This document shows, in pieces, positions 1 through 10,002 of a stretch of DNA of 64,000 nucleotides. Position 1 is the first letter of the stretch, and every line of letters starts with the position of its first letter. The notes under the pieces were generated by a model. That model was not told the DNA's origin. It did no database searches and saw nothing but the letters and a program-made list of their open reading frames with translations. Source of the stretch: Verrucomicrobiaceae bacterium (GTDB lineage: Bacteria > Verrucomicrobiota > Verrucomicrobiia > Opitutales > Intestinicryptomonadaceae); NCBI GenBank assembly GCA_015061955.1, contig SUVO01000003.1, positions 1 to 64,000 of the forward strand, given 5' to 3'. The position numbers and the translations under genes are program-made.

Positions 1-9
1 TTTATTTAA

Positions 10-122
10 ATTCGCAAAGTGGTGCTTGTAGCTAAAAGAGCGTCTGCTCGGGTGGGCAGTGCGTAGCACAGCTCCACCAACTCGCAAACATCTCTTTTAG
101 CAGACACCACACACGTTTTTTA
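10..122 (+). repeat. Structured repeat element, copy 1 (host, 5' side may be cut by the window)
   Basis: An inverted repeat GCTAAAAGAG (31-40) / CTCTTTTAGC (92-101) closes a 71-nt core. Inside it, GGTGG/CCACC and GTGC-GTA-GCAC can form stacked stems, and GTGGTG (19-24) can pair with CACCAC (105-110) outside. Eleven bases after the core comes ACGTTTTTTA (113-122). The minus strand of 22991-23172 inside the prophage has the same order, core length (70 nt) and 11-nt spacing to ACGTTTTTTA, so the two are homologous. Whether it acts as RNA or as a mobile DNA repeat cannot be told from sequence alone. Confidence 0.6.
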
Positions 123-194
123 TTTCCGTTCCTATGTTGGTCCTAATCAAAGGGCAATATTTTTTATTATAATGATGAAAGGTAATTTTTTTGC

Positions 195-225
195 TTGACA
201 AAGTATGTTGGGGGGGGGGTAGCAT
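195..225 (+). promoter_or_regulatory. Candidate sigma70 promoter with a G10 tract in the spacer
   Basis: TTGACA (195-200) is a perfect -35 box and TAGCAT (220-225) a moderate -10 box, 34 bases ahead of the PEP-CTERM start codon. The 19-bp spacer ends in ten consecutive G residues (210-219). Such homopolymers change length by slipped-strand mispairing, and losing two G would give the optimal 17-bp spacer. Phase-variable expression of the downstream surface protein is inferred from this layout. Confidence 0.55.
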
Positions 226-258
226 TTGCTTGTGTTTTTAACCCTAATTATATAGTTT

Positions 259-1989
259 ATGAAAAAATTATTTATATTAGCAGCATTAGCATCAACTACA
301 TTATTTGGTAGAGAAGCAATTTGGTATGGAGATGGTCCCGATAATATATGGCAGAATATGGAAAACTGGTGGACTACTACTGGTAAAACTGCCCATCCAA
401 CTTCGATTTCAGGTACAGGCGATGATACCGCAGGTAATTGCGTTGTTACTACGAAAGCACCAGCCAATTTAGTTTTGAATGGTAATGCTGAAGTTTCGCA
501 GTTGCGTTATGAATCTGATACTTCAATAGACTTAAATGGTTATACTTTTACACAAGAGTCTTATGGAAGATCAATCAGAAACGCTTTCTTAGAGCTCCAA
601 GGTCTATTAAAAAATGCTCCCAAATTAACAATGTTTGGTGGAGATATTGTATCAAAAGATACATTGGGAGCTATATCGCAATATCACACAAATTTAACTA
701 AAGGAAATGCTATTTTTGAAATTGGCAATGGTACCGATAAAACTACATTTACAACTTATGGCTCACATCAAGTATATGGTGGTACAAAGGATTCTTATTT
801 AGCTGGTTTTATAGTAAATGCAAATGCTTCGTTTTCTACTGTAAAAACTTCTGGTAATGCAAATCTTCACATTGGTACAACTTTGGGTGATCAGAACATT
901 CAAGCCGATATTTATGGTTCAATGAAATCTGAGGGAAATTTCACATTAAGCAACGACGCTACTTTATACGTTTATGAAGGTGGTTCTATTGAAGCAGAAG
1001 GCGAAGTTTCAATTAACGGATATTCAAGTATAGATGGTTCTATTACATCAAAAACTGGCAATATTCTCATTAAGTCGAGTGCTGATGTTTATGGTTCGGT
1101 AACATCTACAAATGGTTCGATTAAATTTTTGGCAACTGATACTAATTCTTACACATCTATTAATGGTCAGTTAACTGCGGGTAAAGATATTACAATTGCA
1201 TCGAAGGGATATGTTGATGTTGCCAGCGACGCAGTGTTGAAATCAAATGCCGGAAATTATATTCGCTTTGAAACCGATGCCACAATAAATGGTACTATAA
1301 ATTCGGCTAATGTAATTAGCATATTTGGTTCAAAGGCTACAATTGAAGAAGATGCACAACTTTCGGCATTCTCGTTGGTTGTATATCGTGGTGCCGAAGT
1401 TACATTCAATAAAAAGTTGAATTTGAATGGTTTGTTCTTGTATGGCGATAACTCAAAAATTATCCTCGATGTTGTTGATGTAAAGTATAACGATACAAAT
1501 CGTACATTGCAGTTCCGCACTGATTCTAATACAAAGACAAATAATTACAATATTGTTGAAGTTCGCAAAAGCAATGCTTTTAAAGGTATCAATTTTACTA
1601 CAACATCGCAACAAGTTGAGTTTGTTCTAAATGGCACAGCAGAAAGTGGTAGAGCTTTGTTGGAGTTTGATAAACTTTTCTCAGGTGAAGATAGCACATC
1701 TTCTATCAAACCAATTAGTGATCTTGGTGGAACAAATTTAATTTACTTTACAAACTTTGAAAACGATACTGTTTGGTTTGGCGAAAAGTTTGATGAAGAA
1801 AAATACATAGATTTCTTCCGTTTTGATGGCGAACAAGTTTCTGCCGATATGATTGACTGGAAAGAAGCTACAATTCGTGGTATTGATGGTTATTTCTTGA
1901 ATTTAGCTCAAGTTCCTGAACCAGCTCAGTGGGCTATGATTTTGGGCTCGTTGGCTCTTGGATTTGTCGCTTACAGACGCAGAAAATAG
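259..1989 (+). CDS. PEP-CTERM sorted, secreted repeat-rich surface protein
   Basis: A 576-residue exported protein. It starts with a Sec signal peptide (MKKLFILAALASTTLFG) and ends with the PEP-CTERM signal VPEPAQWAMILGSLALGF followed by YRRRK, which in known systems is processed by an exosortase/archaeosortase-type enzyme. The body (about 60-460) consists of short glycine, serine, threonine and asparagine-rich segments predicted to form a beta-solenoid, as in autotransporter-like or adhesin passenger domains; this is judged from composition. No catalytic motif is visible. It stands alone between a possible slippage-prone promoter and a terminator. The molecular role is unknown; surface display or exopolysaccharide association is the usual context of the sorting signal. 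Confidence 0.8.
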   Translation: MKKLFILAALASTTLFGREAIWYGDGPDNIWQNMENWWTTTGKTAHPTSISGTGDDTAGNCVVTTKAPANLVLNGNAEVSQLRYESDTSIDLNGYTFTQESYGRSIRNAFLELQGLLKNAPKLTMFGGDIVSKDTLGAISQYHTNLTKGNAIFEIGNGTDKTTFTTYGSHQVYGGTKDSYLAGFIVNANASFSTVKTSGNANLHIGTTLGDQNIQADIYGSMKSEGNFTLSNDATLYVYEGGSIEAEGEVSINGYSSIDGSITSKTGNILIKSSADVYGSVTSTNGSIKFLATDTNSYTSINGQLTAGKDITIASKGYVDVASDAVLKSNAGNYIRFETDATINGTINSANVISIFGSKATIEEDAQLSAFSLVVYRGAEVTFNKKLNLNGLFLYGDNSKIILDVVDVKYNDTNRTLQFRTDSNTKTNNYNIVEVRKSNAFKGINFTTTSQQVEFVLNGTAESGRALLEFDKLFSGEDSTSSIKPISDLGGTNLIYFTNFENDTVWFGEKFDEEKYIDFFRFDGEQVSADMIDWKEATIRGIDGYFLNLAQVPEPAQWAMILGSLALGFVAYRRRK

Positions 1990-2018
1990 TTGATAAAATA
2001 AAAAACAACAAAAAAGAA

Positions 2019-2049
2019 AAATGCGTTCGCTAAGGTGGACGCATTTTTT
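2019..2049 (+). terminator. Rho-independent terminator after the PEP-CTERM gene
   Basis: The stem AAATGCGT (2019-2026) / ACGCATTT (2039-2046) is followed by a T run, 30 bases after the stop codon. It separates the surface-protein transcript from leuB. Confidence 0.8.
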
Positions 2050-2140
2050 GTAATTTTTGTAAAGATTTTTATCGCAATTGGGGTAAAAAGGTGTTTTATT
2101 TATAGGTTTAAAATAATCAAAAATTTTTATATCAAATAAT

Positions 2141-3238
2141 ATGGCAACATTAAAGTTCACAGTTTTGGCAGGCGATGGTATTGGTCCAGAAGTAATGGAG
2201 TCTGCTTTAGAAGTTCTCAACAAGGCTTGCGGTGACGCAGGTGATACACTCTCGTATTCGGCTCATGATGTCGGTGGTATAGCTATTGATAATCATGGTA
2301 CAGCTTTGCCTGAATCGACACTCGAAGCATGTCGTCAGGCTGATGCAATTTTGTTTGGTTCTGTTGGTGGACCAAAGTGGGAAAATTTGCCACCAAGCCA
2401 ACAGCCAGAACGTGCAGCATTATTGCCATTGCGCAAGGCTTTTAAATTGTTTGCTAATATTCGTCCAGGGTTGCTTTATCCTGAATTAGCTGATGCTTCG
2501 CCATTGAAGTCGGAACGCATACCAAATGGTATCGATATTGTATGTATTCGCGAGTTGACTGGTGGTATATATTTTGGTGAAAAGAAAACATGGCAAAATG
2601 ACGATGGCGAAATGCAAGCATGCGATAGTATGTCGTATAAAGTTTCGGAAATAGAACGCATTGCAGAAGTTGCTGGTCAGACAGCTATGGCTCGTGGTAA
2701 GAAGGTTTGTTCTATCGACAAAGCTAACGTTTTAGAAACTTCGGTTCTTTGGCGTAAGACTGTAACTGAATACTTCAAAAAGAATTTCCCAGAAGTTCAA
2801 CTTTCGTATATGTATGTCGACAATGCGGCAATGCAGTTGGCTCGTGATCCAAATCAGTTTGATGTATTCTTTACAGAAAATATGTTTGGCGATATTCTTA
2901 GCGATGAAATGGCTGTAATTTGTGGTTCGCTTGGTATGCTTTGCAGTGCATCGTTGGGCGATATTAAAAATTCACTTGGCAATAAGTTTGGTTTGTACGA
3001 ACCAGCAGGTGGTACAGCTCCTGATATTGCTGGTAAGGGTATTGCAAATCCTTGTGCTCAGATATTGTCGGGTGCAATGATGTTGCGTTATTCGTTCGGT
3101 AGAGATGATGTTGCTTCTAAGATTGAAAAAGCAGTTCGCGATGCAGTATGTTCAGGTGTACGTACAGGCGATATTGCTTTTGGTAGAACACCAGTTTCAA
3201 CTAAGGAAATGACTCAGGCTATTATTGAACGTCTGTAA
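2141..3238 (+). CDS. leuB: 3-isopropylmalate dehydrogenase
   Basis: A 365-residue enzyme of normal LeuB length. It oxidatively decarboxylates 3-isopropylmalate in leucine biosynthesis using NAD and a divalent metal. Visible family marks are the N-terminal LAGDGIGPEVM, the substrate-loop RELTGGIYFGE near residue 140, the metal-binding NMFGDILSDE near 250 and the NAD-pocket GLYEPAGGTAPDIAGKG near 285-300. The RELTGGIYFG loop distinguishes it from isocitrate and tartrate dehydrogenases. It is not beside other leu genes here. Confidence 0.95.
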   Translation: MATLKFTVLAGDGIGPEVMESALEVLNKACGDAGDTLSYSAHDVGGIAIDNHGTALPESTLEACRQADAILFGSVGGPKWENLPPSQQPERAALLPLRKAFKLFANIRPGLLYPELADASPLKSERIPNGIDIVCIRELTGGIYFGEKKTWQNDDGEMQACDSMSYKVSEIERIAEVAGQTAMARGKKVCSIDKANVLETSVLWRKTVTEYFKKNFPEVQLSYMYVDNAAMQLARDPNQFDVFFTENMFGDILSDEMAVICGSLGMLCSASLGDIKNSLGNKFGLYEPAGGTAPDIAGKGIANPCAQILSGAMMLRYSFGRDDVASKIEKAVRDAVCSGVRTGDIAFGRTPVSTKEMTQAIIERL

Positions 3239-3318
3239 TTTTTTTTCAGCCCTTTGTGGTATGGGGTAGCAATTAAAATTTGCTTAAAATACCACATTAA
3301 CTTTAAAAAAATATCGAT

Positions 3319-5985
3319 ATGACAAGCGCAGAATTAAGACAGAGCTTTATGGATTTCTTTAAGTCGAAAAGTCACACTATTGTGCCTTCGGCTTCGTTGA
3401 TGCCATCATCGCCAAATCTCTTGTTTACAAACGCAGGTATGAACCAGTTTGTACCGTACTTCTTGGGAGAAGAAAAAAATCCGTTCCTTCGAGCAGCCGA
3501 TACCCAAAAGTGTATCAGAGCAGGTGGTAAACATAACGACCTTGAAGACGTTGGTTTCGATACTTATCACCATACATTCTTTGAAATGCTTGGTAATTGG
3601 TCGTTTGGTGATTACTTCAAAAAAGAAGCTATTCAGTGGGCTTGGGAATTGCTTACAGAAGTGTGGAAATTTCCTAAAGAACGCTTGTACGCTACTGTTT
3701 ATGAACCAGCCGAAGGCGAGCCATCGGAATTCGATGCCGAGGCATATGCATATTGGGTGGAAATTTTTAATAACTGTGGTCTCGATCCAGAAGTGCATAT
3801 TAAAAAGTGTGGTAAAAAAGATAATTTCTGGATGATGGGTGAAACTGGTCCATGTGGTCCTTGTTCTGAAATTCATATCGACTTAACACCTAATGGCGAT
3901 ACTAAAGGCGAATTGGTAAACGCTGGTTCTCCACTTTGTATCGAAATTTGGAATTTGGTGTTTATGCAGTTCAATGCCGAAGTTGATGGTAGCTTTGTTC
4001 CACTTAAGAATAAAAATATCGATACTGGTATGGGCTTAGAACGTGTTGCAGGTATTTTTGCAACAACTAAGAATTTTACCGATTTTTCGCAGTTGGCATC
4101 GAATTATAATAGCGATTTGTTTACCGATATTTTTAAACATATCTCGCATATGTCGGGCAAATTTTATAAGGGCACTTTGCCGACAGATCCTCGCGAAATG
4201 AACGAGCAAGAGCTTATAGATTGCGTGTTCCGTGTGCTTGCCGACCATATCAGAACTCTTACATTCTCTATTGCCGATGGTATTATTCCGGGTAATGATG
4301 GTCGCAATTATGTATTGCGTAGAATTTTACGTAGAGCAATTATGTATGGAAAGCGTTTGGGGTTGGAACGTGGTTTCTTTACTAAACTTGCCGAACCAGT
4401 TATAGCAAAGATGTCGCCAATCTTCCCAGAACTCATCGAACAAAAGAAGATGATTTTAAAGACGATTGAAAACGAAGAAAATAGCTTTGCAAAAACTATC
4501 GATAGAGGTTTGCAGTTGTTAGATAACATAACTTTAACTTCTGGCAAAATATCGGGTGAACAGGCTTTTATTTTGTACGATACTTACGGATTTCCACTCG
4601 ATTTAACCCAGCTGATTGCTCGCGAACGTCATATGCCTGTTGATGTTGAAGGTTTTGAAGCTGCAATGGAACGTCAGCGTCGTCTTTCGCGTGAAGCTCA
4701 GAAGCGTGAAATTATAAGCGTTTCAGATGCAAGCGAGGTTGAAAATGCCACACAGTTTATAGGTTATGAAGCTGAACATTTAACAGATTTCCAAACAAAG
4801 ATAACTGCTATTGTTGAAGGCGAAGATTGCGATTACTTAATCTTCCCACAAACACCATTCTATGCAGAAAAGGGTGGTCAGGTAGGCGATACAGGTTTTG
4901 TTGAAGTAAATGGTCATGCTCACGAAATTACCGATACTCAAGCCGATAAAGCAGGACACGTTTTGCATAAAATTCGTAAGGGTGCTATTGCAAAAAATAT
5001 GGTTGGTAAAGAAGTTTCGGTTTCGGTTGATGGATATAGACGCCGTGCAATACAGCGTCATCACTCGGCAACACATATTTTGCATTGGGCGTTGCGTCAG
5101 GTTTTGGGAAATCACGTAAAGCAAAAGGGGTCGTATGTAGATCCGGAACGTTTGCGTTTCGACTTCCATCACTTCGAAGCTCCAACTCGCGAACAATTAA
5201 AAGAAGTTGAGTTGCTTGCAAATAAAAAGATTTTGGAAAACTCAAAAATTACTTGGCGCGAGCTTCCTTTCCGCGAAGTTCCAAAAAGTTGTATGGCACT
5301 CTTTGAAGAAAAGTATGGTGCAATAGTTCGCATTGTTGAAATGGGTAATTTTAGTCAGGAATTATGTGGTGGCACTCATGCTAATGCAACCGGTGATTTG
5401 GGATTTATAAAAATTTTGAGCGAAGGTGCAATATCGGCAGGTACTCGCCGAATTGAAGCAGCCGCAGGTACTGCAGCGTTGGAATGCGTTGAAGAAATGC
5501 AAAAGGCTCTTGCAGGTGTGTCGCAACAGTTGTCGTGTAAGCAAGCCGAAGTAAATTCACGCTTGGAAAAATTAATTGCAAGCAAAAACGAGCTTGAAAA
5601 AGAAATCAGAAATTATCGTAAAGCCGATGCTACAAAGCAAGCTAAAGATGTTGCAAATAGTGCTGTTGAAAAAAATGGAGTGGCTTATATGGTAGCGATA
5701 GTCGATGCAGAATCGCCAGCTGATTTGCGTGATTTGTCTGTCAAGATAATGAAAGAAAAATCTGGCGTTGTTGTTCTTGGTGCATCATTTGGCGAAAAGG
5801 CAACAGTGTTGGCTTCGTGTTCGCCAGAAGCAATCGAGGCTTCGGTGAAGGCAGGCGATATCGTGCGTCAGATTGCTGGCGAGCTTGGTGGTAAAGGTGG
5901 TGGAAAGCCAGATTTTGCCCAAGGTGGTGGTGCGTCGGCAAACCTAAAGAGTGTGTTTAATAACTTTATAGCTTCGTTGAAATAA
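3319..5985 (+). CDS. alaS: Alanyl-tRNA synthetase
   Basis: An 888-residue class II synthetase that charges tRNA-Ala. The order is standard: catalytic core (about 1-240, with LLFTNAGMNQF and GNWSFGDYF), tRNA-recognition domain, editing domain with zinc ligands in HHSATHILH (about 580) and CGGTHANATGDLG (about 690), then a C-terminal DHHA1 oligomerisation region rich in glycine (GELGGKGGGKPDFAQGGG) near 860. All the motifs needed for activation and for editing misacylated tRNA are present. The smc gene follows five bases later, so the two are probably co-transcribed. Confidence 0.97.
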   Translation: MTSAELRQSFMDFFKSKSHTIVPSASLMPSSPNLLFTNAGMNQFVPYFLGEEKNPFLRAADTQKCIRAGGKHNDLEDVGFDTYHHTFFEMLGNWSFGDYFKKEAIQWAWELLTEVWKFPKERLYATVYEPAEGEPSEFDAEAYAYWVEIFNNCGLDPEVHIKKCGKKDNFWMMGETGPCGPCSEIHIDLTPNGDTKGELVNAGSPLCIEIWNLVFMQFNAEVDGSFVPLKNKNIDTGMGLERVAGIFATTKNFTDFSQLASNYNSDLFTDIFKHISHMSGKFYKGTLPTDPREMNEQELIDCVFRVLADHIRTLTFSIADGIIPGNDGRNYVLRRILRRAIMYGKRLGLERGFFTKLAEPVIAKMSPIFPELIEQKKMILKTIENEENSFAKTIDRGLQLLDNITLTSGKISGEQAFILYDTYGFPLDLTQLIARERHMPVDVEGFEAAMERQRRLSREAQKREIISVSDASEVENATQFIGYEAEHLTDFQTKITAIVEGEDCDYLIFPQTPFYAEKGGQVGDTGFVEVNGHAHEITDTQADKAGHVLHKIRKGAIAKNMVGKEVSVSVDGYRRRAIQRHHSATHILHWALRQVLGNHVKQKGSYVDPERLRFDFHHFEAPTREQLKEVELLANKKILENSKITWRELPFREVPKSCMALFEEKYGAIVRIVEMGNFSQELCGGTHANATGDLGFIKILSEGAISAGTRRIEAAAGTAALECVEEMQKALAGVSQQLSCKQAEVNSRLEKLIASKNELEKEIRNYRKADATKQAKDVANSAVEKNGVAYMVAIVDAESPADLRDLSVKIMKEKSGVVVLGASFGEKATVLASCSPEAIEASVKAGDIVRQIAGELGGKGGGKPDFAQGGGASANLKSVFNNFIASLK

Positions 5986-5990
5986 AGCGT

Positions 5991-8900
5991 ATGTATCTAA
6001 AGCAGGTAACAATCAATGGTTTTAAGAGCTTTGCCGATAAAACGGTTATGGCTCTTACTAAGGGGGTAACATGTATTGTTGGTCCAAATGGTTGCGGTAA
6101 AAGTAATATTGTTGACGCAATTCGTTGGGTACTTGGTGAGCAAAGTGCAAAAGCTCTCCGAGGTGGTAAAATGCAAGACGTTATCTTTCAAGGCACAGAA
6201 TCGCGTAAACCTTTGCAGTTTTGCGATGTTACATTGTTGTTTTCTGATTGCGAAGATCAACTTGGTACAAATTTTCACGAAGTAGAAATATCGCGTAGAG
6301 TAACGCGCGATGGTGGTAGCGATTATTACATAAATGGTAAAACAGCACGTTTAAAGAATATCCAAGAATTGTTTATGGATACAGGTATCGGACGTGTTTC
6401 GTACTCGTTTATGGTGCAAGGGCAAATCGACCAAATATTGTCGTCGAACCCAGGAGAACGTCGTTCAATTTTTGAAGAAGCTGCAGGTATAACAAAGTAT
6501 AAAACACAACGTCGCGATGCACTCAATAAGCTTGCTTTGGTAGAGCAAAATTTGGCACGTGCAACCGATAGAATTGAAGAGTTGGCACGTCAGATTGCAT
6601 CGTTGAAGCGTCAGGCGAGTAAAGCGTTGCGTTATAAGCGTATAAGTTTTCGCTTGCAACACTTAGACTTGGCGTTGAATGCAAAAAATTATGCCGAACA
6701 AACAAAAACTTTAACCGAAGATTCAGAAGCGTTAAAAACAATATCAGCACGTATCTTAGAAGTGTCGCAAAAGCTTTCGGCTGGTGAAGAAGCTTTGCTT
6801 AGAATGCGTTCGCAACGTGCTGAAATTCAGGCTGAGCTTGAGCGTATGCGTCAGGCATCGGCTGAAATTCGTTCGCAAAAAGAACAGGCTCAACGTAATT
6901 CAGAGTTCGCAGCAGTTCGTAAAAAAGATTTGCTTGAGCGTTCTGTTCAACTTGAAAAAGAGCTTGAAAGTTTGCGTGAGCAATTGTCGGTTCTTGAAGG
7001 TAAAGAAAAGGGCGATGCCGAAGTTAAGCAAATGCAGTTGAATTTGGTTTCGGAAGATGACGAAGTATTCCGTCGTCAAGGTGCTGAACTTGCTGAAACC
7101 GAAAATGCGTTGCGTTTGGCTGAAGAAGAATTGTCGCGTGTGCGTCAAGATACATTGATGAACGAGGGGTCTATAACTCGTTTACGCTCGAATTGTACAA
7201 CGCTTGAAGTAGATTTGAAATCGTATCAAGTGCGTCATGGCGCGTTGAGCGATGCTATCTTCCAAATAAAAGAAGAAAATGTTGCTTTGGAAAATAGAAT
7301 TGCTGAGTTGGAAAATGCTTTTGAAAATGCAAATGAGCGTATGGCTAATGCCGATGCCGATATTGAACAGGCTAAGCAGAAATCTGATGAACTTCGTACG
7401 CAGTACCGAAATAAGCAAATAGAAATTCAAAATTTAGATAGACAGTTGGCGTCAAAATCGGCTGGATTGGGAATCTTGAACGATTTACAGTCGAGAATGG
7501 AAGGTTTTTCTGAAGGCGTTAAGGCAATCCTCAAAGGTAGGGTTTCAGAAGTAATCGATCCACTAAATGCAAAAATAGTCAGCCAAACATTAGATATTTT
7601 GCCAGAATGGACATCGGCATTTGAAACTATGTTGGGGTCGGCAATTGATGCAGTTGCAATAGACGATAGCTCTAAGTTGTCGGATATTTTGCGTTTGTTG
7701 CGTGAAAGAAGCTTGGGTAAGGCTTGTTTGCAAACAACACTTGTAAATAAAAATCAGTCAGCATTCTCGTTGCCAGAAGGTATATATAAGGCTTCGGAAA
7801 TAGTTAAGTCGCAGTCTCCAGAAATGGCTAAATTTGCCGAAAGTTTGGTGCGCGATTGTTATTTTTGCGAAGATATATCAGTATTTGCAAGCTTTGCTTC
7901 AAGTAATGAGCATTTCAATTTTTCAATAGCAGTGGCTAAAGATGGTACAATGCTCGATTGGCGTGGTATTGTGTATGCATCAGGTGGTGAGGCCTCGCGT
8001 GATACGGAAAGTAGCTTTATTTTACGCAGTCAAGAAATAAAACGTTTGAAAGAAGAAATTGAACGTGATAACGAAGCGTTAACAGTTCTCAATGAAGAAG
8101 CAATGGCAATTCAAGGTCAGCTTGATGGAGCCGAAGTTGAAATTGAAAATTGTAGAAATGTGTCGGTTGAAATAAAGCGTGAAATTTCATCGATGCGTGC
8201 TCAAATTGATGCTGCAAAAAATACGTTGTTGGAAAAGAAAAGTGAGCTTGAAAAGAAAAACGTGTCTATGACCGAAATGGAAAATACGCGTTTTGAAGTT
8301 CAAGATAAACTCGATACCGCAATGCAACAGTTGAAGGTGGCAGAAGAAACTGTTGAAAAATCAAAAGCAATTGCATCTGAAAAAGAAGCCGAAATAATTC
8401 AGTTGCGTGAAACTAAAGACCAAAAATATGCAGTGCTTTCAGAAACTCGTTTGCAGTTGGCTGAAAAGAAATCGCGTTTGGAAAGCTTGGAGCGTGGTCT
8501 TGGAGCAATTCGTCAGCAACAAGAAGAAACAACATCTTTAATTCAGCGTAGAGAAGCAGAAATTGCCGCAATAGGCGAACAAAATGCAACATTTGATGCT
8601 GAAACAGAATCGGAAAGAGTTCGTGCAGAGCAGTTGGCAGAGACGTTGCAAGCATCGATATCGCATATCCAAGAACAAAATCAGAAACTTGTTGAGTGCG
8701 AAAATACGCTTACCGAGTATGAGTCGTCGTTGTCAGGCGATAGAGAAGAGCAAATGCGCAATAACGCACAGAAGAATGATCTTGATGTACGAATGGCAAA
8801 GTTGCGTGCTAAGTTGGATTATGTTTCGGAACGTATTTTGAACGAGTACGAAGTTCAAATTGCCGATGTTGATTGGAAGCGTGAAATTTGGCTTAGCGAT

Positions 8901-9701
8901 GAAGAGTTTGAAAGTAAAATAAAGCTTGAAGAATTAGAAGATGGCGAAGTTGAAGCTAAACCTAAAAAACAGCGTGGCGAGCCAACCGAAGAAGATTTTC
9001 AGGCAATGGATAGTCTCGATTTCTCGCAAATCGAAGATGAAGTTCGTCAGTTGCGTGAGCGTATAAATGCAATGGGAGCAGTAAACTTGGTTGCGATTGA
9101 AGAGTATGCTGAACTGAAAGAGCGTTATGATTTCTTGAAAACTCAGACAGATGACTTGTGGACATCAAAGAATGCACTTGTTGCCGATATTGATGAAATC
9201 AATGCTACATCGCAAAAGTTGTTCTCAGAAACATTCGAGCAAATAAAAAAGAATTTCGAGTTTACTTTCCAGAAAATCTTTGGTGGAGGTACAGCCGATT
9301 TGAAGTTGGTTGAAAGCGAAGATGTGTTAGATAGTGGTATTGAAATTATAGCACGTCCGCCAGGGACAATGCTCAAGAGTTTGTCGTTGTTGTCGGGTGG
9401 TCAGCGTACAATGACAGCTGTGTCGTTGTTGTTTGCTATCTATATGGTAAAGCCGTCGCCATTCTGTGTTCTCGACGAGCTTGATGCACCTCTTGACGAT
9501 GCTAATATTGGTAGATATACAGATATCTTGAAAGAGTTTACGCGTTATTCACAGTTCCTTGTAATTACGCATAATAAGCGAACAATGTCGGCAGCTCAGA
9601 CAATCTATGGAGTAACAATGCAAGAGCGAGGTGTTACAACGTTGATTTCGATGCGTTTCAACGGAGAAGAAAAAGCTCCGGAGTCGGAAGCTGGCAAATA
9701 A
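5991..9701 (+). CDS. smc: Chromosome partition ATPase SMC
   Basis: A 1236-residue SMC protein for chromosome condensation and segregation. The N-terminal ATPase half has Walker A GPNGCGKSN (about 33-41). Two long coiled coils flank a hinge (about 495-660, beginning near GILNDLQSRMEGFSEG). The C-terminal half has the ABC signature LSGGQRTM (about 1140) and Walker B FCVLDELDAPLDD (about 1165). Length and architecture match bacterial SMC. The partners ScpA and ScpB are not in the window. The start lies five bases after alaS. Confidence 0.95.
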   Translation: MYLKQVTINGFKSFADKTVMALTKGVTCIVGPNGCGKSNIVDAIRWVLGEQSAKALRGGKMQDVIFQGTESRKPLQFCDVTLLFSDCEDQLGTNFHEVEISRRVTRDGGSDYYINGKTARLKNIQELFMDTGIGRVSYSFMVQGQIDQILSSNPGERRSIFEEAAGITKYKTQRRDALNKLALVEQNLARATDRIEELARQIASLKRQASKALRYKRISFRLQHLDLALNAKNYAEQTKTLTEDSEALKTISARILEVSQKLSAGEEALLRMRSQRAEIQAELERMRQASAEIRSQKEQAQRNSEFAAVRKKDLLERSVQLEKELESLREQLSVLEGKEKGDAEVKQMQLNLVSEDDEVFRRQGAELAETENALRLAEEELSRVRQDTLMNEGSITRLRSNCTTLEVDLKSYQVRHGALSDAIFQIKEENVALENRIAELENAFENANERMANADADIEQAKQKSDELRTQYRNKQIEIQNLDRQLASKSAGLGILNDLQSRMEGFSEGVKAILKGRVSEVIDPLNAKIVSQTLDILPEWTSAFETMLGSAIDAVAIDDSSKLSDILRLLRERSLGKACLQTTLVNKNQSAFSLPEGIYKASEIVKSQSPEMAKFAESLVRDCYFCEDISVFASFASSNEHFNFSIAVAKDGTMLDWRGIVYASGGEASRDTESSFILRSQEIKRLKEEIERDNEALTVLNEEAMAIQGQLDGAEVEIENCRNVSVEIKREISSMRAQIDAAKNTLLEKKSELEKKNVSMTEMENTRFEVQDKLDTAMQQLKVAEETVEKSKAIASEKEAEIIQLRETKDQKYAVLSETRLQLAEKKSRLESLERGLGAIRQQQEETTSLIQRREAEIAAIGEQNATFDAETESERVRAEQLAETLQASISHIQEQNQKLVECENTLTEYESSLSGDREEQMRNNAQKNDLDVRMAKLRAKLDYVSERILNEYEVQIADVDWKREIWLSDEEFESKIKLEELEDGEVEAKPKKQRGEPTEEDFQAMDSLDFSQIEDEVRQLRERINAMGAVNLVAIEEYAELKERYDFLKTQTDDLWTSKNALVADIDEINATSQKLFSETFEQIKKNFEFTFQKIFGGGTADLKLVESEDVLDSGIEIIARPPGTMLKSLSLLSGGQRTMTAVSLLFAIYMVKPSPFCVLDELDAPLDDANIGRYTDILKEFTRYSQFLVITHNKRTMSAAQTIYGVTMQERGVTTLISMRFNGEEKAPESEAGK

Positions 9702-9771
9702 AAGTTGAGTTTGGTTGATTTTAAATTGACTAAAAAATATAGATAAGTAAAAGTATTTTGAAAATTTTGTT

Positions 9772-9853
9772 GCTCAAGTGGTGAAATTGGTAGACACGCA
9801 CGATTCAGGTTCGTGTGCTTCACGGCATGTGGGTTCGAGTCCCACCTTGAGCA
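9772..9853 (+). tRNA. tRNA-Leu (anticodon CAG)
   Basis: A type II tRNA of 82 nt. The acceptor stem is GCTCAAG/CTTGAGC with discriminator A. The anticodon stem CACGA/TCGTG closes the loop TTCAGGT, giving anticodon CAG. A long variable arm and the GGTTCGAGTCC T-arm follow. The CCA end is not encoded. It reads CUG leucine codons. Confidence 0.95.
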
Positions 9854-9861
9854 GTTTTTTT

Positions 9862-9897
9862 AAGCCTTGATTTTTTAACACTTCAGGGCTTTTTTTA
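9862..9897 (+). terminator. Terminator after tRNA-Leu
   Basis: The stem AAGCCTTGA (9862-9870) / TTCAGGGCTT (9882-9891) contains one G-T pair and runs into seven T residues. It lies just after the tRNA on the same strand. Confidence 0.65.
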
Positions 9898-9953
9898 TGC
9901 CTATTTTTAAGGATTACAAGGCGATTTAGCTTTTTTTAATATGAGAATTTTTG

Positions 9954-9985
9954 TTAAAAAAAAGAGATTATTTTGTTATAATCTC
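9954..9985 (-). terminator. Terminator of the leftward oxidoreductase gene
   Basis: On the minus strand the stem GAGATTAT/ATAATCTC (9964-9985) is followed by a long T run (A run at 9954-9963 on the plus strand). It lies 18 bases after the stop of the Gfo/Idh/MocA gene. Confidence 0.7.
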
Positions 9986-10002
9986 CTTTATTTTTTATGT
10001 TT

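Noticed and set aside
31-101. Integron attC site
   Set aside because: The folded palindrome lacks GTTRRRY/RYYYAAC boxes and no integron integrase or cassette array is nearby.
147-467. Minus-strand open frame over the promoter and start of the PEP-CTERM gene
   Set aside because: Low-complexity translation, no start signals, and it conflicts with the promoter and signal peptide on the other strand.
3406-3876. Open frame of 156 codons on the minus strand
   Set aside because: It lies wholly inside alaS and reflects its codon composition.
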